A stretch of 64,000 bases of DNA from Alternaria dauci (GCF_042100115.1 NC_091274.1:3038001-3102000), one strand, 5' to 3'. Shown: positions 45,401 to 57,452, numbered from the stretch's first letter. Notes: generated by a model from the letters alone, not told the origin. Translations and numbers: made by a program.

Positions 45401-45479
45401 CTTGATGAACTATCTCCTACAATTACTATCAATCCAGCTTCGACTTCCTTGGATATACATTTAAAATCGTGTTGTCAAA

Positions 45480-46393
45480 ATGGTTCAACTTGTCGGTTTA
45501 TTCAGCCTTCTCCTTGGTAAGCACAATCATCTGCAATTCTTCATCTGAATTCTATCCACTTTGGTAGCACTATCATTCTTGATCATTCTAACGCTTATAT
45601 GCTAGGGCTTCCATTGAGTGTCTTGTCCCAAGGAAACTCTGATGCCGCTCGCTGGTGTGCTGCCAATTTCCCTACAAATGCTGGGTCAGCATGTACTAGC
45701 CTTGCCGCTCGCAAAACAGGCCCATACTATATATGTGGACCAGGACAAAACAACCCAAGCATGGCGCTTTGCAGTCAAGTATGCGTCAACACTGCTACTG
45801 ATCCAAACAACTGCGGATCATGCGGTCGTGCAGCAGGCCCCAGTCAAACCTGTTGCAGCGGAAGCCTTGTCACTCTCGCCACCGACCCAAACAACTGTGG
45901 GACTTGTGGAAACAAAGCCAGTCCCGGCCAGTCTTGTTGTAGTGGAAGCCTTGTCAATACTTCCACTGATCCAGCCAATTGTGGTTCATGTGGTTCAGCA
46001 TGTCCAGCGCATAACTCATGCAGCGGGGGCCAATGCACGCCAAAAAATTGCCAAGGGCTAGTCGTTCCGGCATGCAACTTTGCTACATGCCCAGGAGCTG
46101 CCGACGGGTGCTATTGCTTGGGAAAGAAGAGTGGCGGTAACGTCTGTGCCGGTCCATGGATAGGATATTGTTACTTGGGTAGCTGTAACTCGGATGCCGA
46201 CTGCACGAGCGTTTCAGGTGCATTCTGTGCAAAAGGAGCATGCTGCGGTGACGGATACTACTGCACCTCGATATACACTCAACGAACTTGTGCAAACCCA
46301 GCGAAACGGTTTGCGAGGTTGGGGAAACGCGACGGTGTTGTGAATTGGGAACTGCGAGACGGCCAAAACGTTACGTATATTGAGGACGCATAA
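45480..46393 (+). CDS. Secreted cysteine-rich protein with STIG1-like repeats
   Basis: Exons 45480-45516 and 45606-46393 (intron 89 nt; GTAAGC, TCTAAC, TAG); 274 aa. The signal peptide spans both exons (MVQLVGLFSLLLGLPLSVLS). Residues ~60-150 carry three tandem units of the form TDPNNCGSCG followed by CCSGSL, the Cys pattern of STIG1-type repeats also seen in bacterial and fungal surface proteins. A second Cys-rich part follows, with CYCLGKKSGGNVC and CCGDGYYC. About 30 cysteines overall imply an extracellular, disulfide-rich protein. The C-terminus has no GPI-like hydrophobic tail. Function unknown. Confidence 0.82.
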
Positions 46394-46887
46394 TTTACTA
46401 CTTGAGGACTTCTGACAGTCTTTTCAATCATGTTGTCACTTTTCTGCTGCTCTCATATCGTTGAGAAAAGATGTTCGTGATCGTCTTCGTTTCATAGACG
46501 AGACAAGAATGGATGTTCCAACGATGTGCATCAAACACGCGTTGGTTGATGACAATCTGTTTGGCTGGGAATGGCTGGGCCGCTGATATACCTGTCACCA
46601 AGAGGAGGAGAAAATCAGTCCAATGCGCGCATCATCAGTGGATGCAAAAGCACGCGACAAAGCATAGTAGTGTGCCACATTTTGTACAGGCCAAGCCGTG
46701 AGGAAATATACTGCCCAGTCGTCCTCATCAACGCTTTCGAAGCTATTCGTTGGTCCTAGGCTATGCTCCAGCAAGCCTGAGGTAAAGCCAATCGGTGACT
46801 ATAACAAAGGTTAACGGATGTCTTTCTGAAGCGAGTGTAGGTCGATGACGACACTCACAATGATAGAGCGGGAGGGTGCATACACGT
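46394..46887. other. Intergenic, 494 bp
   Basis: 3' region of the cysteine-rich protein gene; no gene seen. Confidence 0.5.
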
Positions 46888-47261
46888 CATCTGACCAAGG
46901 TCGCGCCCAGAGATGGCATGCTAAGGTGCTAGGGTGAATTAATTGCGAATTAATTTAGAATTAAATTAGAATTAATTTACTCTTTATATAGGAGTAACTT
47001 CTTAATAAAAGAGGATATAAAATAACTTTATATTATAAAGTTATAGATCTAGCTTATATCTCTAGATTTATAATATGAAGTTTTTTTTAAATCTTCTATT
47101 ATTAAAGAGTTATTCCTGTATAAAGAGTAAATTAATTCTAAATTAATTCTTCTTTAATTTTAATTTTCAAGATAATGTGGCATGGTCTTGGCATGCATTG
47201 TGAGAGAAATTGCCTATTTGGGTTAGACCATGCCATGTCTGGGCGCGACCTTGGTCAGATG
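46888..47261. mobile_element. Palindromic MITE-like element with terminal inverted repeats
   Basis: A 33-bp inverted repeat with one mismatch (46888-46920 against 47229-47261; outer end CATCTGACCAAGGTCGCG) bounds a very AT-rich interior. The interior folds on itself: 46966-47050 is close to the reverse complement of 47056-47141 (shared core TTAGAATTAATTTACTC). It has no coding capacity. The size (374 bp), TIRs and hairpin fit a non-autonomous DNA element; a target-site duplication was not found by eye. Confidence 0.7.
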
Positions 47262-47786
47262 GGTTGCATCCTGAGCGGGAGGTTCGGATATTCGTATTCG
47301 GGCGCACAGGTACCGGTCATACCCGCTCAGTGCCGATACCCCGCGCATTTGCATACGGGAAATATTCGATTGAAATCTACCTGGCCTGGAAGTAAATCCA
47401 CCTATCCAGGTGTCGCGCAGTACCAAAGGCCGTGCAAACAAGCAATGCGATCGGCTGTTGAAGACGGGACGTTGAGAAGTTGTCGATGTACGGGAAGTGG
47501 AGGGCAAGTCTAGCCTCGAGACAAAGTGGTCCCGAGGCCGAACCAGCCAACCAGCCAACCAGCCAATCAGCGAGACATCGACCCTGCTAATACCCCAGCT
47601 TTTATCCATGTACCCCGACTTCTTCTTCCCCGCAAAGTAAAGGATTGTCCACGAAGAATACCGAATTCATGACTGGGGTCATGGATTTCAATTGCCGCAT
47701 GACGTGTTGCACAAAGTTCCGTTGCCGGCGACGACCATAAACCTCTGCGCAAATGGTCTCGACAATGACGGTATCGGACAATCAAG
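47262..47786. other. Intergenic, 525 bp
   Basis: Promoter side of the GH79 gene; contains a tandem octamer array at 47540-47571. Confidence 0.5.
47540..47571. repeat. Tandem octamer repeat
   Basis: Unit 'ccaaccag' repeated about four times, the last unit with one change. Confidence 0.75.
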
Positions 47787-49586
47787 ATGGTACTTACAAT
47801 CAACCGCTCGCTCTTTCTTGGGGCTCTCGTGGCCTCGTTGAGGGCAGATGCAGCGCATATCTCTTCTTCTTCCAAGCCAATCGCCGTTTCCAAAGCAGCT
47901 CCTGATACGGCTGGCATTCCCTTGGACTCTTTCGTATCATTCTCTTTCGAGTTCTCGTCATGGCCCGATTTCGCTGGTATGTTTACTGCCATGTCAACAA
48001 CCATTGAAGAAGTCTTTCTGAGTTACGGTGCTTACAGGCAATTTGTCGCATCCGAATGCGTTCACGTACAACCTCATGAGCAACCTTGGCAAACTTCAAG
48101 GCTCATTGCCAATTGCTCGAGTGGGTGGCAATACACAGTACTGCTCTACCACTGACGTGTCTAGAGATACAAGCGACTGACTAAGGCTTAGAGACGTCGC
48201 AATCTTTGATAAAACGCAAAAGACTGGCCTCGTCGGTGTCATCCGGCCAAACGTCTCAGCGGACTACCCAACCATCATCACCATTGGCCCGTCCTATTTC
48301 GAGTCCTACAAAACTATGCCCAAGGGCACAAAGTTTGTCCACGGCTTCAACATGGGTGCCAACTCTAGCGCTGCAAGAGCCGCGACCTGGGCATCCGTAT
48401 CGTACGCCTGCAAAGCGATAGGAAGCGACCTGTTGTTCTGGGAATACGGCAACGAGCCCGATCTCTTCCATGCTTCTGGCTACCGACCTGATAACTGGAC
48501 TGAAGCCGACTATGTGTCTGAGTGGCTGAATGGCACCACTGCTATCGAAGAAGCTACCAAAGCAGCTTGTCCAGAACTTGCGGGAACCAAGTTCATGGCA
48601 CCGAGTTTCGCAGGCGTCGCGCGCAATGAATACTTCACTTTGGATCCAGTGGAGGTGTTTAGACAAGGTCTGGACGAGAAGAAGAACATTGGCTTGATCG
48701 CATCGCACAACTACATGGGTGTTTCGACGAACCCTGGCATTACTTTGCAAGGCACATTGATGAACCACAGCAGCGTTGTAGACAAGGCGAACGCCCAGCT
48801 CAATGTTTCAAGAGGCATCGAGGGCCTAGGAGAAGCGCTCGCCCCAAACGTTCCATTCATCATGGGCGAGCACAACTCGCTCGCCCGACAAGGCCGCCCA
48901 GGCCTGAGCAACAGCTTCGGTGCTGCCTTGTGGGGTGTGGACTGGAATGTGTATCTCGCGTCGCAAAACCTTTCTCGCTCGCACATGCATCAAGGCACTA
49001 ACTACCGGTAAGTACCTTTTTCATCTTGTATCGATACCGTCCGTGGGCTAATCGCGAACCAAAAAGCTACCAATCCTGGCAACCAATCCAAACAAACATC
49101 ACGACAAGAGGCACCAAGCCCCCTTACTACGGCAATCTCGCCGTCGCAGCATTCATGCACAAACCCTCGTCCTCGTCTCGACTGCAGATCTCAGATCTTC
49201 CGTCATCGTCAATATACGCAACGCAATACGCTGCGCACGTTGACAACACGCTGACCCGCCTCCTCCTCGTCGATCTACACACGTACAACACTACCGCGGA
49301 TAACAACTACATTGACCCCTTCCCGCGCCCATCGGAGACATACACGTTCCGATTACCAAGCGATTGCAAGGGCGAAGCGCGCGTGCAGAGGTTGTTGGCG
49401 AATGGGAGTGATGCGATCACGGGTATCACCTGGGACGGCTACAGCTACAACTATGAGCTTGATGAGGGTAAGCCTGTGCGCATGGGCAATGTGACTTGTG
49501 GGGAGAGTGTGGAGGTTGATGGCAAGGGTATGGTCAGCGTGCGGGTGCCTTGGAGTAGTGCGGCGATTGTTAGTTTGGAGTGCTGA
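47787..49586 (+). CDS. Secreted glycoside hydrolase family 79 (beta-glucuronidase-like)
   Basis: GH79 enzymes remove glucuronic acid from arabinogalactan or related glycans. Exons are 47787-47976, 48038-48137, 48192-49007 and 49067-49586; introns are 61, 54, 54 and 59 nt long counting only the three that separate them as 61, 54 and 59 nt; 541 aa. The second donor is GTACTG, chosen because it restores the family block RVGGNTQ-DVAIFDK; the third intron ends AAG. The N-terminal signal is MVLTINRSLFLGALVASLRADAA (first ~20 residues). The acid/base is Glu185 in WEYGNEPDLF and the nucleophile Glu323 in FIMGEHNS. A beta-sandwich GH79C domain closes the chain. Several NxT/S sites fit secretion. Confidence 0.87.
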
Positions 49587-49848
49587 GGATGTTGATAGAA
49601 AGGCGATGAGAAGACAAACATCACTAGTATATGCGCGCTGGTTGCTTCTAGAGCTGTGTACCTCGTCATGACGATTCGGATAATCTTCAATAGTAGTCTC
49701 CGCGGTTGAACTCGGCAATGACTGGACAGCCGAGCCTGGACTGGGAGCTTGACTTTGAGACCCGTACCCATTCACATGGGCTTTCACAATGGCAATCCGC
49801 ATAATTGATTTGAGGTTAGTATGCATGGATTTCGAAAAGCGAACTGAC

Positions 49849-51371
49849 TTACATTGCCGACTCGGAAGGGACTATGAGCTTTTCAAACTTCGAAGACACG
49901 TCACACCTGATTCCGCCATTGAAATCCTTCCATATTGGCTCCCATTCGCGCCTGGTTCTCTTCTTGATATCACCTGAGAAGGTTATCATTGGAACGTTGC
50001 TGCGCACTGTACGCGTCTCTGCAATCTTCTTGAGTAGCAGTGTGAAAAATGCATCGATCCATAAATGTTGACAGAGAACCCTCACGCGATTGATGGAGGA
50101 TATTACGGTCCTGTCTTCGGATTGAAAACGTTCGGCAGGTGGTCTCGCTCGGAAGTGAAAGTTGAGATGGGCAAGGTTCTTGAGGTTCGTAAAAGCTTTC
50201 ACGAAATTGGTTGTCGGATCACGACGTTCGTAACGAGACATGATAGCCGTGATTCTTTGGCGACCCGAGGAAACGTTTGTCAGGTTGCTGAAATACCCGA
50301 CAAGACGGAAGTACTGCTCGTGATTCTGAAACCCGATGGAAACTCGCTGAAGTGTATGGAATTTGATGGCGTCCAATTCGGGAAGAAGTGCTACCATCGT
50401 ATAGATGTCATCAAAGTTCTTGAAGGTAGATTTCCACATCAGTGACAGCACGCGTTGAACCTCCTTGTGGATCGTCTTGCTAACCAGTAACAAATTCTCC
50501 AGGCATGATGCTGTCATGTCATTCGTCCAGTCCAGTCCACCATGTACTGTCGTGACCCACAAGGATCTCGCGATGTCCATTGCCTCGGCGTATTAACAAA
50601 GATACTACCAGGCCAGTATCTGTTTCTTTCAATGTCCCCGCTGCACTTCCTACGGCGATTGGGGCGTAGCCGTATCACTGGTCCTATTAAATTCTCAAAC
50701 ATCAGAACACGGATCTCTTCCGGTAGGTCCATAACGCGAAAGATCCTGTGCCGCTGGTGCCAGAGGTGGTATAGACGTTGGCGATCATCAGTGCCATGGA
50801 ATGTTGGCTTGAAGGAGTATCGCGCTTTGAACCACGATTGTGCAAGCCTATAACGACGACGAGGCGGCCCACGTAAGCGGATTTGAAGCTCCAGCTTGCC
50901 GTTGATTGACTTCCAGCGCGTAGTGACTGCATGCGTTGTTCACTCCCCACGTAATTCTTCTGCGATCTCGAGATATCAAATCGTTTGCGTGTTAGGTCGA
51001 CGAATCGAGGAATATACGATAGCAGATATTCGAAGATTGTGCGTATTGACGAAAAAGTCGAAGCTGTTGCGCCCGCCTCCATACAAGAGGTTTCCCAGTA
51101 CGTGCGCTGCACTCAGGGTGTCTTGAGGTATTTCCTGCGCGACAAGTCAGTCGCACGGCATGAAGTCACAGATTGCGATGGAGCTTACAGGGGTAGGTCC
51201 TACGTAGGTCCAAGACGGCGATCCCGAATTACATATGTCAAGGATATCTCCGTAAAATGGAGCGGGATAAAATTCATTTGCATGCCTATCCTCGCCATGC
51301 AAGAGCAACAACTGACTGGGATGATCATGTCCTTGCCAACCCTCGTCATAGATAATTTCCTCATAATACAT
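49849..51371 (-). CDS. F-box-like family protein (paralogue of the 55.7-57.5 kb gene)
   Basis: Model with exons 51371-51189, 51134-51002, 50926-50561 and 50510-49849 (introns 54, 75 and 50 nt) keeps one frame for 447 aa. The first and last exons are secure; the second intron's donor (GTCGAC) is weak. The block FRVMDLPEEIRVLMFENLIG matches FRLLDLPLELRMMVFEYVVG in the gene at 55706 and resembles the F-box/2EXR start of many fungal proteins. Both then share a LLLVSK/LLVVNR helix, a mid NxxYFxxxGY block and a C-terminal TFSGDIKK/TISGHVKK strand. A role in substrate recognition by an SCF ubiquitin ligase is possible but unproven; the fold may serve another purpose. Confidence 0.6.
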
Positions 51372-51712
51372 CGTTTATGTTGAGGACGTATCAGGGGATA
51401 TTGTTCTTGGGAGAAATGACAATAGACGCAATAAAGTCGAAAGAAGTGTGAGCCAGGAAGGATGGTGGAGTGTAGTGTCTTTGCGCGGAGTTCGGGGACT
51501 CTCTTCGTACACCCGTGCACTCTAACGTTACCCCTCTGGTGCGAGGCGGTGCGAGGCGGTGTGACTGGCTGGCGCACAACTCATCAAAAACGAGCTTCTG
51601 CGTAGATGTAGCACTCGCAGATGATGTCCAAAAGCCCGCTTGCCAATCGAAGAATAGTGCGGAAGCCGGTCGGTGGGTGGAGAGAGAAGGCCAGACGGCG
51701 GCGGGGCGAGCG

Positions 51713-51737
51713 TGGGCGCGGGCGCGGGCGCGGGCAC
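51713..51737. repeat. GC microsatellite (gggcgc units)
   Basis: About four units of a 6-bp GC-rich motif. Confidence 0.7.
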
Positions 51738-52034
51738 TTTGGATAGAAAGTTCGGCTTGTTCGACGTCGCAAAAGTTATCAAAACCCAGGCGCGCATACG
51801 ATCCCAGTAGCACTGCGGCATCTTTGCGATGACCGGACGCGCACGAGTGAATCATTCCCCCTCTGCAGCGTTTCATTCATAGCACCACATCATGATGAAT
51901 AGCAGCGCTGCGGTCTGTCGTACCGGTACCTCATCGGCAACACCTACACACGTATTCTCGAATCTCAATTAGCATTCCAGCAACCGATGGAAAAACGACA
52001 GTGGTGGACTGCGCTGGGCAGGTCAGGTGCTAGC

Positions 52035-52062
52035 GCGCGGTCGCGGGTCGCGGGTCGCGGGT
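52035..52062. repeat. Tandem heptamer repeat
   Basis: 'gcgggtc' repeated about four times, 150 bp before the PPPDE gene start. Confidence 0.75.
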
Positions 52063-52211
52063 CGCGCCGGCGTTTGGCCTTCGTCAGCCTTCGCGACATC
52101 TGGAATGTTCTACGTCATGTCCTTATCTGTCTACAAACCTCGAACCTCGCCTTCGCACATTCACGACCGCGTGATACCTCTCTCATAGCTGTGCGTAACC
52201 AGTCTCTCAAG

Positions 52212-54160
52212 ATGGATGTTCAACTGTACGTGTATGACCTTTCTAAAGTAAGTTCCTGGAGGACATGTACAGGCGCGCGCTTTCGCGCCGCTTTGTAGAG
52301 GCGATCCGAACTAATCACATATAGGGTCTTGCACGGAGCATGTCGATGCAATTCTTGGGTATTCAGATCGATGCTGTATATCATACCTCTATCGTACTCG
52401 ACGGCATAGAATACTTCTACGGACAAGGCGTGCAGACATGTCGGGCGGGAACCACACATCACGGCCAGCCGATGGAAGTCATTAAGCTGGGGCAGACTGC
52501 GCTACCAATGGAAGTCATATTGGAGTATCTCGAATCTTTGAAGGAGATATACACCCCTGAGGTACCGTTCCAGTGAAGACTCATGATTTGGCTATGCTAA
52601 CGGTAGATTCAGGCCTATGACTTGTTTGCGCACAACTGCAACAACTTCTCCAACGACTTCGCCATGTTTCTTGTGGGCAAGGGCATACCAGACCACATTA
52701 CATCGCTTCCGCAGACCGTCCTCAATACGCCGTTTGGACAAATGCTAAGACCGCAAATCGACGCCGCGATGCGACCCATCACCCAAGCACCTACCCCGCA
52801 GCCAGTACAACCACAAGTCAACTCGAAGCACATGAACGGAAATACGTCCAACGGAAATACATCCAACGGAGTCACCTCTGGGGGCAGCGCGTTGGAGATG
52901 AACACGGGGAGGGTCAACAACATAACGGCGTTGAAAGACGTAGATCGCCTTCTTGATCTCGCGAAAGATCGCTGCGCCATCATCTTCTTTACGAGCTCTA
53001 CATGCGCACCATGTAAGCTGGTATACCAACCGTACGACGATCTCGCCGCCGAAAACGGTACAAAGTGCGTCTTCATCAAGATTAACTTTGACCACGCCGA
53101 CCGCTCCATCAACGCCCGCTACCCGCACGTTCGCGCGACCCCGACGTTCATAACATACCTCAGAGGCGAGAAGCGCGATGAGTGGAGCGGAGCTGATCCG
53201 AGGCGGTTGCGGAATAACGTCGAGATGCTGGTCAACGCCGCATTCCCAACTCATCCTCATCTCGAGAAGAGCACACCCATGCTGTTGCGGCAAAGTCAGC
53301 GACCGGTCAAGTTCGCAAAGGTGCCGCCAATGGAAAAGTTGGTTGCGAAGATGGGAGATGCTGGCAAAGATCCGTCTATCTCGTCCATCGTGTCTTTTCT
53401 CCAGACCCGCGAGCAATCTGGAGCCATGGAGGCGCCCTTGGGCGATCTCCCTCAGTTCGCCCAATTCCTGCGGAAAAGCACTTCGACCCTCCCACCAGAG
53501 CTTCTCTTCACTGCTCTAGACCTGCTCAGGATATCACTAACCGACATCCGTGTCGCCGGCTTCTTCGCGGAAGAACACAAAGGCGCCACAGGCACACCAG
53601 CCACCATCCACCACCTTCTCGACCACGTCGACAAGCTCGGCGAATCTGCGCCTTACCCGCTCCGACTCACGACGCTGCATCTCGCATGTAATCTCTTTAC
53701 TTCGCCACTCTTCATACCGCATCTCCTCTCGCCGCCGCTATCTTCCACACTCATCTCGATCCTAACGACCGCCCTCCTCGACGAGAAACATCCCGCACTA
53801 AAGGCCTCGGCCCTCAGCCTCGCGATGAACATTACATCTTCCAATCATCAGATACGAATGAAGAAGCACAGTGCGAATCCGTCGCATGCGCTGTCTTCGG
53901 AGTCGGAGCTACCGGAAGCGGAGCAGGGCGAGCTACTGGCTTCGCTGCTGGAGAATATTTGGACGGAGGAGCAGTGGAGTGAGAACCAGAAGATGAGCGT
54001 TATTTGTGTGGGGTGGCTGGTGTATGCGGCTGATATGGATGGCGAGTTGAGGGATACGTGGAAGGTGATGGATGCTGCGGGTACGATAGGGAAGGTGGAG
54101 GCGAAGGCTGCGGAGGATAGGTTGATGGTGAAGGAGGTGAAAGGGTTGTTGGAGGTGTGA
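52212..54160 (+). CDS. PPPDE (DeSI-type) - thioredoxin - PUL fusion protein
   Basis: Exons are 52212-52247, 52325-52561 and 52613-54160; introns are 77 and 51 nt, all phase 0; 606 aa. The N-terminal PPPDE papain-like domain (deubiquitinase/deSUMOylase type) has His32 (DAVYHTSI) and Cys100 (AHNCNNF), so the dyad is intact. A Pro/Asn/Gly-rich linker leads to a thioredoxin fold with active-site CAPC (222-225) and RATPTF. The C-terminal ~270 residues are helical and match a PUL domain, which binds Cdc48/p97. The architecture points to removal of ubiquitin or SUMO-like modifiers coupled to Cdc48. This three-domain order is known in fungi; the substrate is unknown. Confidence 0.9.
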
Positions 54161-54272
54161 GGGGTGGATGGAAATGGAATGGCGTGTATGACCCGACCCC
54201 TCAGTCCAGTGGTAATGACATCATCTGAACTGCATCGTCCCTGCGTCGTCTTCTTGAGCGAACTATGCGTTC

Positions 54273-55170
54273 CTAACTCTTTAACAGTGCTGCGAGTCCC
54301 TGCCTGCGGGCCTCTTTAATCGCTAATCGCTCTTCCTTGTTCGCTCCCTTGTTACGTTTGTTTTTGTACTTTTCAGCTTTGGCTTTTCTCTCTGCCGCTC
54401 GGGACTTTCCTTCGTTCACGATGCGATCCATGGTCTTCTGACTTATCCTCTCTAGTGTTTCGGTTCCATCTGGATGCCGAACCTCCTTCCAACCAAACGG
54501 TGTATATCTGAAAACGGAACGCTTCTCCTTGCCAGGCAATTTGCCATATCGTCGCTCGTATTCACGTCTGGGCCGTGTTAGCTACCATCGACGCCCGTGT
54601 GAAAGAAACCCAGCGATATAACTGCGCATGCGTACCTTGCTCCTTGGACCGCCAACTTATCCGCTGCTTCGTTGCCGGGATCGCCCGCGTGCCCTTTTAC
54701 CCAACGAAACAGTGTTTGTGCGCCGCGGCGCCTGCGCTTTTCTAGCAAGGTCATGATAGGCTCAACCAGGTCTAGGTTCTCGAACTTGATGCCCTGTGGC
54801 CTCTTCCAGCTCTTGTATTCCCACTTGAAGTACCATTCTGTTACGCACAAGAGGGCATATGACGAGTCGCTTTCGCAGAGGGCATTCTGGTCGAGGGGGA
54901 TGATTGAGAAGCCTTGTAAGAGGCCGTTGAGCTCGGCTCTTTGGTTTGTTTGCTTGCCGGGGCCTAGAGGTTCGCCGTAGTTTCTGTATTGTGTATGGGT
55001 CAGTTGTTGTTCGAGGGTTTGGTCTATGCGTGGTAGAGACGGCGTGCGCACCTTGGGTCGTCGGGGCCAAAGTAGACACCCGTGCCCGCAACGGCTTTCT
55101 TCTTTCCGTTGCCGAGCGAACTTCCATCTGTGCTGAAAACCAGGAAGCCTGGATAGTCTTTAGACTCCAT
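54273..55170 (-). CDS. Ribonuclease H1-type enzyme
   Basis: Cleaves the RNA strand of RNA-DNA hybrids. Exons are 55170-55052, 54983-54636 and 54567-54273; introns are 68 and 68 nt (GTGCGC and GTACGC donors, CTGAC and CTAAC branches); 253 aa. An in-frame ATG at 55212 would add 14 residues. Catalytic residues are all present: Asp15 (STDGSS), Glu57 (NQRAEL), Asp79 (ESDSSYAL), His138 (VKGHAG) and Asp148 (NEAADKLA). A basic C-terminal extension of ~95 residues (KAKAEKYKNKRNKG) replaces the N-terminal hybrid-binding domain of typical RNase H1, perhaps for nucleic-acid binding or nuclear localisation. It is convergent with the PPPDE gene, 112 bp apart. Confidence 0.87.
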
Positions 55171-55705
55171 TACAAGTGCTATGAGGGAAAAGATCCTGGT
55201 ACACGGTACCACGAGAAAGTAGCGATTATCGCAGTGGTAGACATCTTGCGGCGCGCTCTCGAGGTGGGAACGCGACGCTACGCGACGCGTCGCTGCGCTC
55301 GGTCATTCTTGTCGTCTTCCCCACCAACCTCCTTGGACCCGCATCACATACGAGAATCCATGCTGCGTGAACAGCATGACCCCATTTCTGATGGACATAG
55401 TACCCCAAAAGACTCACGTTCAAGGCTAGACACGTACAAACAACCGGAGTTGACATATCACGAATTTCAGGCGGTTAGCAGGCTGTTTTGAAGATGCCGC
55501 GGAGGTGGGTTGGCTTCGAGGACATCTATCGTGGCTTGCACACATTCAAGCACGGAGCAGGCCATGCTCTTGCGCATCCATAGCAACCGGCGACTCGTCC
55601 AAACTCGATAAACGCCGGTGTTAGTTATGATATCGAAAGTATCTTCAATGTACTTTTCTTCAGCATCTCTCACATTATCATTCTTGGCTTGTACGCGACG
55701 ACATC
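55171..55705. other. Divergent intergenic region, 535 bp
   Basis: Promoters of the RNase H gene (-) and the F-box-like gene (+). A run at ~55264-55292 is rich in 'acgcgacgc' and its inverse. No gene seen. Confidence 0.5.
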
Positions 55706-57452
55706 ATGCGAAGGACCAATGACATGTACCTTCCTCCTGAAGACCCTTCGCTTCGTGCGATCTACGAGGAATTCAATTCAAAGACACCCGGATCAGACAA
55801 GATGGACGATGCGACCATTTCAACCCTGATACTGGAGAATTCGTTCAGTCAAGACTCCATCGTTCGAGCGCTTCGAGGGCCTGGGACCCTGCAGGCATGT
55901 GTACCTAACTTCATTGGTTCTTTTGATACGACTAACTCCTACAGGATGAGGTTTTCCTCCGTCTATTATCCATCTTGGGAGAAGAATTTAGGAGAAGCCC
56001 TACATTGGCCGCGCAATTCGCCAAGTACCTCATTGTTCCGACTGGAAACACAGAGTACAACGAAAACAGCAAGTGTCAGCTCTATACTGTTCACATCCCA
56101 GTCTGCAATAGCAGACATAGATTGTGGGTTAGACCAGGGCCTCTAGACAACACATCCGAAATTGAGGTTTTCGAGGGAACAAGCATATTGGGCGATTGGG
56201 AAAATTGGAAAACAGGGACAGAGTGCTGGTCATCTTTCAGAACATGGCTAAGAGAGCATTACAGCGGACAGCGAGCAAGACAAGAAGAGCTGGAGGAGTA
56301 CCAAGGCAGTACTCACATGCCCTTCCGGCTCCTTGATCTTCCGCTAGAGCTGCGAATGATGGTGTTCGAGTATGTGGTAGGCAAACAAATCTGGCCACGT
56401 CTTTCTTCCTCCGACAACGCCTTTCAGCAGCAGAGTCTGACCGAGTACGACCGCGCTGACCCGGACGCGTGCGAACAATTTCTTGATGGAGGCTGGTACA
56501 ATGGTATTTCCACTGGTGTCTATCCGGTCCCGTTTGGGAAACGCCAGAGGGTGGTAGAGCCAGCTGAGTGGAACGGTGAAGCGCCGGAAAACTCCCATGT
56601 CGGCCTCGGCGCGACCGAAGCTGAACAAGAAACGGTCATGAGCTTGCTAGTTGTCAATCGTCAAGTGCGCAAAGAGATCAGTGCCGTTGTGTGGGGCAGA
56701 TCAACCAAGCGCTTCAATGACTTGAAGACCTTCAACGACATCGTCCGGTGTTTCCAAATATACTGCACACAACAGGAACTGCCAGGCCATGTGTTCGCTC
56801 CTCGCGACACATCAGTACTCAGCTCTATATCATTGAGTCTCTCAAACTACGAGTACTTTGAGTTTATTGGTTACATGGCTGAGCGCGATCGCTATGGCGC
56901 GATAGAACGCTTCTACAGAGACGAAAGAGTAGGCGGTTTGAAGTTACTAAAAGGCATACACACCTTGCGGCGCCTGAATCTACAATTCCAGGTCATACAA
57001 TGTTATCATTATTACAATGATCTCTGGGAGACCACGATTTTTGATCCATGGCACGGCGAAAGCCACAACACTTGCCAAAAGAAGCTCGTCGACATCATCC
57101 TCACACTAGCATACGAGCAGCTGCGCGGCATCCAAGCCGTCACAATCTCCGGCCACGTCAAGAAATCGAACCTGGAGAAATGGACGCCGCTGTTGCGCGA
57201 CCAGATGCTAACAGGCGAACCGAGAGAGAGGCGAGACCTGACAGCCGATGTCGCCCGTATCTTGGCAACTCCCGCGTCAGAAGTGTAAGTACGCTTGCGC
57301 ATTCGTTTCCGTCTCCAGAGAAAACTAACACCGTTGCTAGTCCGCCCAAGTGCGAATGTTCTGAGCCGTGTGAATGGTGGTTGAGACGAGGCGGAGGCGG
57401 AGGCGCAGAGTATCAACGCTGCCGCTTGAACGAGTTCTCCTGCGAAGACTGA
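55706..57452 (+). CDS. F-box-like family protein
   Basis: Exons are 55706-55900, 55945-57284 and 57341-57452; 548 aa. The first intron is either 44 nt with a GTACCT donor or 51 nt (55894-55944) with a GC donor; both keep phase 0. The second (56 nt; GTAAGT, ACTAAC, TAG) is clear. FRLLDLPLELRMMVFEYVVG at ~residues 200-220 is the F-box/2EXR-like core; a LLVVNRQVRKEI helix, LSLSNYEYFEFIGY and VTISGHVKK follow. The short last exon adds a Cys-rich end (PKCECSEPCEWW). It is clearly related to the gene at 49849-51371. An adaptor role in ubiquitination is inference only. Confidence 0.72.

Larger units (their letters stand above)
44203..45479. other. Intergenic, 1.28 kb, with decayed repeat-like ORF
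   Basis: Degenerate sequence; see the pseudogene entry at 45007-45225. The remainder shows no gene. Confidence 0.5.
51372..52211. other. Intergenic, 840 bp, GC-rich
   Basis: Divergent promoter region with simple repeats: 'gtgcgaggcg' twice at ~51539, a 'gggcgc' array at ~51713-51737 and 'gcgggtc' units at ~52035-52062. Antisense ORFs here reflect composition. Confidence 0.55.
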
